This document shows, in pieces, positions 11,593 through 21,258 of a DNA stretch of 64,000 nt. Source of the stretch: Linnemannia hyalina (Eukaryota > Mortierellomycota > Mortierellomycetes > Mortierellales > Mortierellaceae); the NCBI GenBank assembly GCA_019671135.1, contig JAHRHY010000012.1:372001-436000 (forward strand), written 5' to 3'. Each line of letters starts with the position of its first letter. Position 1 is the first letter of the stretch. The notes under the pieces are model-generated. The model was not told where the DNA came from. It made no database searches and saw only the letters and a program-made list of their open reading frames with translations. A program made the translations under genes and the position numbers.

Positions 11593-13581
11593 ATGGCACT
11601 AGACAATGAACCTTCAATCAAATACCCTTCCCAGGCTCCTCCTCTGAGCGACGGCAAGAATCCTCATGTCATGATTGTCGGAGCTGGGCTTGCTGGTCTC
11701 CTTCTCGGCATCCTGTTGGATAAGGCAGGCATTCCCTACGAAATTTATGAACGTGCCAAGGAGGTCAAGCCCCTGGGTAGGCACCAATTGGCAGACATGA
11801 CCTTGTTTCTCTTTCACCTCGTCCTTGATTGCTAATATCGACCTAGTATATCACTCACAATAGGCGCCGTTATGTCCCTGAACGCGGGGGTCTTTCCTGC
11901 TCTGGAACAACTCGGGCTGTACGACGAATTGATGAAGTTATCGTTGCCAGCGACAGGGGGACTTGCCATATACAACGGCGACTTGACAAGAGTCACTTCC
12001 CTCAAGAGCAATGTCGCCCAGTAGTATGTCGTTCAAAGTAACAGGATGATAAAGAAGGGCCTTATTGAGATATCTTCCTGACATATTTTTCTTATTTCAA
12101 TTAGCATTGGGTACCCTCACATAGTGTTCCCTCGGCCTGAGTTTTACAACCTCTTGTTGTCTCGAGTACCCCGTGAAAAGATACACTTCAGCAAGAAAGT
12201 GATGTCTCTGGAACAAAATAAGGAAGGCGTGATGATTCGTTGTGCTGACGGAACAACTTACCATGGTGACATCCTCGTCGGTGCCGATGGCGCCTACAGT
12301 GGTGTTCGTCAGTCTCTTTACAAACGACTGGAGAAGCATGGGAAGCTCCCCCTTTCGGATGGGAACGAACTGAACAAGGGGTTTATCTGCATGGTCGGCA
12401 CCACTGACCCGCTTGATCCTGCCAAGTATCCTGGACTGGATTCCGAGACCGCCAATATCAACCAAATCATTGGCAACAACCTCTACTCTGTAAGAGCTGT
12501 TTTGTTTTTCTCGATCACATCTGGTTGTTCTGCACACTATCGCCAATTGGCTCTTGTGTCCATGTCTGATCTTCTTTACCACTGCTCTTTTGCTATATAG
12601 TGGAGCGCCTTCTCTGTCCCCGGAAACAGAATTTGCTGGAACGCCATTCTCCAGTTATCGACTGTCAAGGAAGCGTCCGAGCACAAATTCAAGAATTCAG
12701 AGTGGGGCCCAGAGACAAGCGAGCCGATGATAAAGGAGGTCAGGGATTTTCTCATCCCCTTTGGTGGCACTTTGGGAGACCTTATTGATGCCACTCCACG
12801 GAACAACATCTCCCGTGTTTTCCTGGAAGACAAGTTGTTCGAGACTTGGCATTATGGTCGAACGGTCCTTGTTGGCGATGGTTTGTGTACTCGGTTGTCT
12901 TTTGTTGATCACAAACGATAAATTGTGCTCTCAGACTCTTACATGTGTCCCTGCATTTATGCTTACTCCCTATCGTCGATTCTTTATCTCTCGTCTCATT
13001 CTTTTCGTTCGGTTGCGTCGACGCAGCTTGCCATAAGCTTCTTCCGAGTGCTGGTCTGGGTGCAGTGACAGCAATGCAGGACGCCGTGACTCTCGCCAAT
13101 TGTCTCTATGATATAAAAAGTCTTTCTCCATTGGACGTCAAGGAGGCATTCGAGATGTACAAGGCAGAGCGATACTCTAAAGTCAAGGACCAGTTCTCAG
13201 CCAGCAAGACCAACGCCAAGCTCATCTATGGACATGTAAGCATGGACTATTTTCGTGCCATCAAGACGTCAAGTGGATGTTGGAGCGTGTGAATAAGCGA
13301 CTAACAATGGGAACTTTTCTCTCGGTATCATCCTCCCAAAGAAATTCATTGATCAAGTCATGCGCTACGTCGCGTTTAACTTCATCCCCCAAAAGATGCT
13401 TGACAAGGGTGCTTACAAAGGAATGGACTTTCGTCCTCAAGCCATCTTTCTCCCTCAAGTGCCCAATAGGGGGACTACCCCTGTTCTTCCCCAGAGAGTC
13501 TCCAAGCGATACCAGGAAGAGCAAGCCAAGCTCGGAAAAACTGTTGCAAACAAAAAGAAAGAAGGTGCAGCAGTAGTGTGA
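11593..13581 (+). CDS. FAD-dependent monooxygenase, intact copy C
   Basis: Six exons: 11593-11776, 11864-12023, 12105-12489, 12601-12880, 13027-13235, 13342-13581. They encode 485 residues with all splice phases consistent. It has the three signatures of group A flavoprotein monooxygenases (PF01494): GAGLAG at residues 30-35 for the FAD ADP moiety, GADG at 174-177 (the DG motif contacting FAD/NADPH), and GDACHKLLPSAGLG from residue 335 (the GD motif). Such enzymes use NADPH and O2 to hydroxylate or epoxidise small aromatic or terpenoid substrates. The substrate here is unknown, and no polyketide or terpene synthase lies nearby. It belongs to a local family with the gene at 13978 and at least three decayed copies. 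It shares leader sequence with copy B, so the two are tandem duplicates. The last acceptor (13341) is the least certain junction. Confidence 0.85.
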
Positions 13582-13977
13582 AAGGTCAATCAGAAACGGA
13601 TTGCTATAAAATGCACAGATTGTGGCCACTAATCTCTTATCACTCAAGTATGCTTTTGATCCGAACCGGTTGTTTGAAATGCGCTGCTCACTTCCACTTG
13701 TTTCTTCCTCCTGCGAAGAGAGAAAGAAAAGGATGCAACCAATGGTCGTTTGTTTGCCTGTGTTGGCGATGAATGTGATTTTGAGAGCAAAGGAATTCAG
13801 AGAGGTGCCATTCCATCTCGCCTGCTTTCATCTTGTTTGTGTCACCTTTTTTCTTCTTTCACCCCATTGCCCTCTTCTCGCTCTTTCTCTCCCTTCTCAC
13901 CTCTTCTTTTATTTTTCATCACTTTTCACCCTCTATCCTTACCACCACTCGCCAATCAACCTCACTCCACTTCCTCT

Positions 13978-16076
13978 ATGGCCACTGAACAGCCAAAGCC
14001 TTTCCACGTCCTCATCTCCGGTGCAGGAGTGGGTGGACTCATGCTAGCAATCCTCCTCGACAAAGCCGGTATTGACTTTTCCGTCTACGAGCGAGCAAAG
14101 AGTGTCAAGCCTCTGGGTATGCAAAATAACTAAACAATAAACCGCTGGGCCTGCTCGTGTCCGTCACTCTTGGTGTCAAAGCTTGACCTCTTACTCCCGC
14201 ACTCTCACTGGTACGACTCTCTCACTATTTTTCCCGATTTTTCGTTCCATAATTACTATCCATAGGCGCCGTTATGTCCCTGAATGCGGGAGTGTTCCCG
14301 GCATTGGAGCAGCTCGGGATATACGAGCCCTTGCAAAAGGTGTCGTTGCCAATTACAGGAGGATTCAACATCTACAACGGAGATATGACAAAGGTCATCA
14401 CCTTAAGGAGTTCCGTTGCAGAATTGTAAGGCGCAATTATGATCATCCACTCTGTCCCGCTATGATCAATGCGCTTAATTTGTACTCTTTTAATGTGAGT
14501 GTGAGAAACGGAACGTTAATTTTGTTTTGTTGATTCCATTTTATTAGCGTGGGGTACGATCACATCGCCTTCGCACGTCCAGACTTTTACGACCTCCTCA
14601 TCGCCCGCATCCCACCCGGAAAGATCCACTTCAACAAAAAAGTTATTTCGACCGAGCAGAACGAGAAGGAGGCCAAGATCACATGCAGTGATGGAACATC
14701 TTACAGTGGCGACGTTCTCGTTGGGGCGGATGGTGCGTACAGCGCTGTTCGTCAGGGGCTATACAAGCAACTGCAGGAGGAAAAGGCTCTCCCTCCTCTG
14801 GATGCTCAGGACTTGAACAAGGGATTTATTTGCATGGTTGGAACCACGAAAGAGTTGTCCCTTGCAGACTATCCGGGTATTGACAGTAAGGAGGCTAGCA
14901 TCAACCAGATCCTCGGTCAAGGAAACGCCTACTCGGTGAGACCATTGTAGCTACTGATATGATGAAAAAACCGTTCCTGGGAGTGACAAAACGACTTTTA
15001 TTAATCTGAAACCTCTTTCGCGTTTTATTGATCACTAGTGGAGCGCGTTCACTGTACCAGGAAACCGGATCTGCTGGAATGTCATCTCGCAGCTGGACTC
15101 ACTCGGAGAGGAAGAGAAGAAAAAGCTCAAGAATGCAGAATGGAGCTCCGAGTCAAATGATGCTATGATTGCCGAGGTCAAGGACTTTTTGATTCCACTA
15201 GGTGGAACTCTTGGCGACCTTATTAATGCGACACCTAGAGATATCGTCTCGCGCGTTTACTTGGAAGACAAGATGTTTGAGACGTGGAACCATGGTCGCG
15301 TTGCTCTCATTGGAGATGGTAGGCAACTGACAATATCATGATGGGTTTGTTCTGCTCTTTTGTACTTCTCAGCCTCGACCGCCTTGACTAACAAGACCCT
15401 TCTTGCTTTTGATCTCTTCCACTGCTAGCTTGCCACAAGGTAACTCAGGAGTGCTGGACGACAATGAACCCCTTTGAGTGTAGCAAGAGGAAGGCACGTT
15501 ATTAACATTAACATATTTTCATTCCTCCCTAATAGCTCCTCCCTAGTGCAGGTCTAGGCGCGGTGACAGCCATTCAAGATGCCATTGCACTTGCCAACAG
15601 TCTTTATGATATCAAGTCTCAATCATACCAGGGAGTCAAGGAAGCTCTCCAGGAGTTCCGAGACGAGCGGTACTCCAAGGTCAAAGATCAATACGAAGCC
15701 AGCAAACTCAACGCCAAACTCCTCTATGGAAAGGTAAAAACCATCACTATATCACAGACGCATTCACGTTCAGCTATTTGATTAAAATAACCCCCGAACA
15801 TCGAAAAGAACAAATTGCCTAACGCAAGGGGTTCTTCTCATTCTTCCTTTTCTTACCCATGCTGTTACGTAGACATGGTTTGAGAAACTCCTCCGATATG
15901 CCGTGTTCAACTTTACGCCCAGGTCAGTTCAGTCCAAGGGCGCGTACAAGGGGATGGAATACAGACCGCAAGCGGTCTTCTTGCCGCAGGTTCCTAACAG
16001 AGGAACGGCACCCATTCTTCCTCAGAGGGTCTCGGAGAGATACCAGAGGGAAATGCAGGCAGCAACGGTAGTTTGA
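13978..16076 (+). CDS. FAD-dependent monooxygenase, intact copy D with an extra intron
   Basis: Seven exons: 13978-14116, 14266-14425, 14548-14935, 15039-15318, 15429-15439, 15536-15733, 15873-16076. They encode 459 residues. Motifs: GAGVGG at residues 15-20, GADGAYS in exon 3, and a GD motif split as GDACHK/LLPSAGLG. The 11-nt exon 15429-15439 results from a 96-nt intron (15440-15535) inside what is a single exon in copies B and C; without removing it the frame is broken. The N-terminus is shorter than in copy C, as MATEQPKPFHVL replaces the longer MALD... leader. The C-terminus ends in VV like copies B and C. Same predicted chemistry as copy C, and its substrate is also unknown. The start is placed by the motif distance and by the matching ACG-start frame of copy A. 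Confidence 0.83.
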
Positions 16077-16232
16077 GTCCTCGCAACAAAAACGTGCGTG
16101 TTTGAAATTTTAACCGCCTCATTCTCTCTTCAAAGCACGGGCTGCACACGATTCCGATTCAGGAAGAAACAGCGTCTAGTCGAAAGGAGGAAAAAAAGTG
16201 TGAGGTTGGTTTGTGGTTCTTGACAGCATGCA

Positions 16233-16488
16233 GGCGTAACATTACACAAAGAAGGAATAAGATAAAGTACCGTTCTTTACCTCGCCATAAATCAACTTGG
16301 CAACTCATTTTGCAGGCATCGAACTGCTCCTTGATTCAAGAGTAGCGCTCCTCATGGAAACTGTCGAATATTTGCTGAATATCCGCTAGTGCGATACCTA
16401 TCATCTCGTACAAACAGTTCACGAGGACAACAGCATCCTGCATGTCAGTTACACCCAATCCACCACTCAGCAGAGAGCTTGTGACAAG
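16233..16488 (-). pseudogene. Inverted copy of the exon-5 relic at 10560
   Basis: Reverse complement of 10560-10815. It is identical up to 16260 and then about 88% similar to 16233. It carries the same in-frame stop as the left copy, so it was duplicated after that relic had already decayed. Similarity ends before the last-exon relic seen on the left. Confidence 0.7.
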
Positions 16489-17631
16489 CTAAAGTGAAGC
16501 GATAAGAAACACAAAAAAATAGAAAGAGTGGTATGTGAAAGTGTTTGTGTGTGTGGGCACAAGGAAACCATATGAGAGCAGTGCCAAGCATACGATTTCC
16601 GAGATGAACGGATGGGGAAAAACCAATTGGACACACTTCAAAACACCAGCAAAGGGAACTATCGATTCACTTTATTTTTCTCTCGCAGAACTCAAACTAC
16701 AACAGGTGCATGCTCCCCACCATCCGTTTTTACCTGTTCATCCAAGTATCTTTGAGAAGGTCTTTGGGGAAGTACAGGTCCACTCCCACGAACAGGGATC
16801 TGATGAATAAAGGATACCTGTACTTTGACTTTGCTGTAGCGCTCGTTCTTAAACTGGTCCAGTGTTGCGCTGATGTCCGAGAACGCGAGACCTTTCATTT
16901 CGTACAAGTAGTTCGCAAGAACTACAGCGTCCTGCATTGCTGTCACCGCACCCAAGCCTACGCTTGGTAGGAGCTTATGGCAAGCTGTGGATACAATGCA
17001 TGAGAGCAACGAACAGAGGGAAGAGAATTTTTTTTGAGAGAGCATGTAGATAGTTGATTGTGTAGGAGCATTCGGTCAAACCAAAAAAGCGAACACCAAA
17101 AGTAAACATACCATCGCCAATGAGAACAGTTCGGCCATGGTTCCACGTCTTGAACAACTTGTCCTCCAAGAAGACACGCGAAATCGTGTCTCGTGGGGAG
17201 GAATCAATTAAGTCCCCTAAGGTGCCGCCCATAGGGATCAGAAAGTCCCTCACTTCCTTGATCACGGGGTCGCTTGTGTCGGATCCCCATTCCGAGTTCC
17301 TGAACTTGTGCTGGGTCGCCTCCTCGACAGTTAGCAATTGGAGTTTGACGCTCCAACAAATCCTGTTCCCGGGAATCGAGAAGACACTCCACTATGATAA
17401 AACAGAGGGATGAAGAGAGAGAGAGAGAGGAAGGTTAGAGCAAATGTTTTCTCGCTGGTGATGTTAGAAAGTGACATGGTGACGTTCCTTGGTTCTTGCT
17501 CTTACCGAATAATTGCTGTTTCTTCCGACTATCTGATAAACACTCGTATCTTTCTTCTCTACCGCCGGATATTTCACTGGATCGAGTGGTCTTGTAGTGC
17601 CGACCATGCAGATGTAACACTCGTTGAGTTC
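16260..17631 (-). repeat. Right arm of the 1,372-nt inverted repeat
   Basis: Partner of 9417-10788. The two arms point towards each other and enclose 5,471 bases containing both intact monooxygenase genes. The arm lies about 180 bases downstream of the stop of copy D, so transcripts reading through that gene would be antisense to the arm's pseudogene. Confidence 0.93.
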
Positions 17632-17690
17632 ATTTAAGTCAGAAGGAGGGGGTATTCTTGCGTATGTAAAAAGCCTGACGCACTCCACTG
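16692..17690 (-). pseudogene. Inverted copy of the 3' half of pseudogene B
   Basis: Contains, on the minus strand, the end of exon 3 (up to about 17690, where VECVRLF corresponds to the V.RQ.L block), exon 4 (17391-17109) and the fused exon 5/6 ending at 16692. The fusion deletion is the same as in pseudogene B, showing that this is a copy of the broken form. Exons 1, 2 and most of exon 3 are missing; similarity ends near 17693. Confidence 0.78.
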
Positions 17691-17693
17691 TAA

Positions 17694-18855
17694 GCCTGCT
17701 GTGTAATGAACGACTCTATTGAATTCCAGTTTAAAACACAATTATGGTGAGTCGGTGTCCCAGTAGGTTGTTAGTACCGAACTCTCGTAGTTGCAGTGAT
17801 AAAATACCCTCTGTGCCATGAGAGTATGGGGCGTAGCTTTCGAAGGGGGTCTCTGTCCTGGGCTTTAACTTGGTCTTTGTGATATATCCTGTTCCGAGTC
17901 CGCCAGTTCTCCTGTCAACATGCTCTGTGAGGCAATACCGAGAAGTAAGGTTGTGCGTCAGGTTAGAGGTTCATCGTACATGTGATTACCTATGATTCCT
18001 ACAAAGTGAAAAAAGAGTATTTGAAGGGTATCTGATTTCTTCATGATTTTCAGTACTGTACTGAAAGTGGGACGAGGTGAACTTTCAGTACGTTGGCTCT
18101 ACGCCATGCAAAAAATAGTACAAAATGTTCTCTATCCGCCTATCCGCTGAACAACGTACATACCATTATTGACATCCCTCCAGGAGACACAGTCAGTTCC
18201 GCGCAATAATTGCCATCCATCCCCCTCCACCCCCGGAGCCGGACGGAAGAAGACAAATTGGAGATTATCATCAGTCTTTCCACTATCGACAGCGCTTTTT
18301 TATCGTCATGGAGGATCTGTAACAACGCGCTATCCGCAGTAGGCAAATTGTCCTAGCAAGTGTGCGAGGCGCCTAGCTTCCACGCAAAATATTTTTTTTT
18401 CCTTAACAGAGGACTGACGCATCGATACATGAGATGCAGGAACATTCATCAATAATAGAAGTGTCGTAGCAAGAAAAAAAAGGGAAGCGGCTCGTTTGGG
18501 AATCGTATCTATCCACAACAAAGAGACAATCATTCGCCACATATCACATACAGCATCTAGTCTCCTGGTATATGGCAACCCGGGTTAACAGATGAGAATG
18601 AGCGGAAGGGTTGTCAAATGGATTAACGTATTAAAGAGTATGTTTGTATAAGTTGAGAAAGGAATCGTTAAAGTGATTACGCGGTAAAAAAAGTAAAGAA
18701 AAAAAGAGGATCTGGTATATTTGGGAGGGGGCTACAACAATGATGAAAAAGCAAATGTCTACTTGTGCGCTATACAAAAAAAGGGTACAGGAATGAACAG
18801 AAACAATGGAGTACAAACCAAACATGAAATAGGTATACAAAGGAGGGAAAGAAAA
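17694..18855. other. Gene-free stretch with a small palindrome
   Basis: No recognised gene. On the minus strand a stop-free run of about 78 codons (17973-17735) has a protein-like composition, but it has no start and no family I recognise; it could be the end of a lost gene. At 18048-18066 TTTCAGTAC and GTACTGAAA form a perfect 9-bp inverted repeat around one base, with a third copy of the motif (ACTTTCAGTAC) at 18081-18091. Confidence 0.4.
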
Positions 18856-21258
18856 TCATCGTCCAACCATATCGTCCTCACCGCGACGCCACTGCTCCTC
18901 CGATCGCAGGATACCGCCCTCGTAGTTCAGGTACAGCGAGTTGGATCCTCGAGCCAGCGTCCGCAGGTGCATCTCCTCATCGGCCCATAGCTGTGCTTCC
19001 GTGGCAGCAGTATTAAACGACGCCGTCGATCTGTGCATGGGGGTGGGAGGAGTCCTCTCCATGGCGACTGGGACATACCGCGACATCGATACCGACCGCT
19101 GGATTGGAGGATACGAGTTGTGTCTCAGATGCTGGTGCAATGGCTGTTGTTGTTGCTCCTGAACCTGAGCCTGCCTCCGTTGCTGCTGCTGGTCTTCCCA
19201 TTGGCGATGGAGCTCGGCCATGTGTGCGGACTGAACTCGACGGATCTGATGGGCAACGGGCTCGTCCCAAACAGGAACCCCAGGCAGGGTTGGTGGAGTC
19301 CTGCTCATCATAGTGGCCCTGGGGCTGATTCTCGCCATGATCTCTTCCCGCAGTCGCATCTCGTCTGTTGAGACCATGTCGCTGTTATCAACTAGCTCTT
19401 GGTGTTGGCGGTGACGGTGAGGGGTATCAAGGTTACCATTTCGGTTGGAAAGGTCCAGGTCAATGCCAGAGTCCGAGTCCGAGTGGTCATGATCACAATC
19501 AGTAGCGACTCTACTGCTTACATAGTGACAATCACCGGTAGGCCCACCGTTCTGGTTGGGAAAGTTCCGGCCAGGGCTGGAGGAGGTTGGACCTGACATA
19601 GCTGCAGATGATACGGAAGACGACGAAGATAGGGGTTCGGGAGTGCTGCTGGCAGAATTGAAGTGATCCATGGATGAGGGAATGCTGGGATGGCAACGCA
19701 GACGAAAATGCTCAGGATCGGTCAAAAGTTGCTCTACAGCAGGAGTGAGGATAGTGTTCGAAAACGTGGTGGAATTTGTGAAGGAAGAAGAATAATTGAG
19801 AGCAATGGAAGAAGTAGGAACAGAGCTGGCAAGTGCGTCGAGAGAGCCCTTGAAGCCATTTAAATTAAATCCTCCTGTCGCTACCGTTATCGTGTTGGTT
19901 GTTGTGGTTGTTGTGGTGGAGGGTGTTGGCAACGACGACCCAGAGGTCAAGACAGTCAAGGTAGGGGGCGGAAGAATGAAAGAGGGAGACAGGGACGGGG
20001 AGCAGAAGAGAGAAGAGGATGAAGCCTCGTCTATTGTTGTCGAGCGGTTGGGCTGTTCAGGAGAAGGACTTCGCAAATTTGCGTCACAGCTTGTAGTGAC
20101 TGACAAGAGCGACGACGACGACGACAACGAGAGGTCCAAAAACAGCGTAGCGGATGGAAAGGACAATGGCGGCAAAGGCGTACTAGGGGTGATGGTAGAT
20201 GCGTACGGTAAAGGGGAGAGAGTGGCCGTCGGCGTGGCAGTGCAGGTGTGACAGCAAGGGGGTTGAGAAGAGACAGAGGGCAACGAGGACGAGGTCAAAG
20301 AAGGAACCCCTAAAACAAAGACAGACCCGTCTTTGCTGTTGTCGTTGTCGTCATGTTTAAATAGAGCAACGGCGGCGGCGTGGTCAGGTGTAACATCAGA
20401 CGCAATAGCAGCTGCAGTGCGGTAAGCACGTTCGATTGTCTCGGTGGTGCCACTGCTCAGGCACCAACCAATCCCTGACCTCGACCTAGGGAACAATGTC
20501 TTGTTCAGTGTCATCTCCATCTCCTCCAGGGCAAACTTCCAATTCAACACCTCTTCCTCTACTTCTTCAACATTCTCTATTATCGACTCCATCGACTGGC
20601 AGTCACCGGAGGGATAGTCCATCAGAGGCTGTTGTTCTTGTGGTGTGTTTGGGTTCAGCCAAAGACAGTCGACTTGACATCGTCTTGCCTTGCTTTTCAC
20701 ATAATCTAACGAGCAATTGTGGGCATGCATCAAATTGTAGCGTTTGTTGTTGCTGTTGTTGTTGTTGTGACGAATGCAAGGGTGAGTCGATGGGAAGGAA
20801 GAAGGAGAGGGGGAAGGAGAGGGAGAGAATGAAGAGTGGAGGTAGAACCGCCTTCCGGATTGAGTGAGATCATAGATCGAGACCGGACCGTCGATCGGAT
20901 TGCCGACATTGGCTGTCTTGACCGAGGAGAACGACATTGCTGCGACTATCATAGCCACCGCGCGAGGAGAGTCCAAAAGACGATAGTCTGTCTCAAAGGC
21001 GATCTGTGGAACCCCCTTGCATGGTTGCAGAATTGACCCACCTGCGGCTTGGTGTGGTTCAGAGATGAAATCGTATGTAGCGTAAGGATTCGGTAGGAGG
21101 TGTAGTGATGTGAGCATTGGCCAGTGTTGCTCTTGTTGTTGCTGTGGTGGTAGTGTTGACAGGATGGAAGATGGGCGGTGGTGATGCTGGTGTTGACTCC
21201 AATGAGGGTGGTCGACAGGACCGTGGGGCGAGATGTGTGAGAACTCGGCAATGACCAT
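18856..21258 (-). CDS. Large low-complexity protein of unknown function
   Basis: One uninterrupted frame; from the ATG at 21258 it gives 800 residues (MVIAEFSHIS...). The frame stays open up to another ATG at 21555, but those extra 99 codons are almost all Ser/Phe/Leu from a CT-rich stretch like the leaders of other genes here, so I prefer the inner start. The protein has His/Gln-, Ser/Pro- and Thr-rich blocks. A more complex segment near residues 205-290 (CQVDCLWLNPN..., ...VLNWKFALEEMEM...) could be folded. Basic/Gln-rich sequence follows, then a conserved-looking C-terminus with ATEAQLWADEEMHLRTLARG. I recognise no domain. The sequence complexity of the C-terminal 120 residues argues for a real gene rather than a chance frame. 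Confidence 0.6.
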   Translation of the reverse strand: MVIAEFSHISPHGPVDHPHWSQHQHHHRPSSILSTLPPQQQQEQHWPMLTSLHLLPNPYATYDFISEPHQAAGGSILQPCKGVPQIAFETDYRLLDSPRAVAMIVAAMSFSSVKTANVGNPIDGPVSIYDLTQSGRRFYLHSSFSPSPSPSPSSFPSTHPCIRHNNNNSNNKRYNLMHAHNCSLDYVKSKARRCQVDCLWLNPNTPQEQQPLMDYPSGDCQSMESIIENVEEVEEEVLNWKFALEEMEMTLNKTLFPRSRSGIGWCLSSGTTETIERAYRTAAAIASDVTPDHAAAVALFKHDDNDNSKDGSVFVLGVPSLTSSSLPSVSSQPPCCHTCTATPTATLSPLPYASTITPSTPLPPLSFPSATLFLDLSLSSSSSLLSVTTSCDANLRSPSPEQPNRSTTIDEASSSSLFCSPSLSPSFILPPPTLTVLTSGSSLPTPSTTTTTTTNTITVATGGFNLNGFKGSLDALASSVPTSSIALNYSSSFTNSTTFSNTILTPAVEQLLTDPEHFRLRCHPSIPSSMDHFNSASSTPEPLSSSSSVSSAAMSGPTSSSPGRNFPNQNGGPTGDCHYVSSRVATDCDHDHSDSDSGIDLDLSNRNGNLDTPHRHRQHQELVDNSDMVSTDEMRLREEIMARISPRATMMSRTPPTLPGVPVWDEPVAHQIRRVQSAHMAELHRQWEDQQQQRRQAQVQEQQQQPLHQHLRHNSYPPIQRSVSMSRYVPVAMERTPPTPMHRSTASFNTAATEAQLWADEEMHLRTLARGSNSLYLNYEGGILRSEEQWRRGEDDMVGR

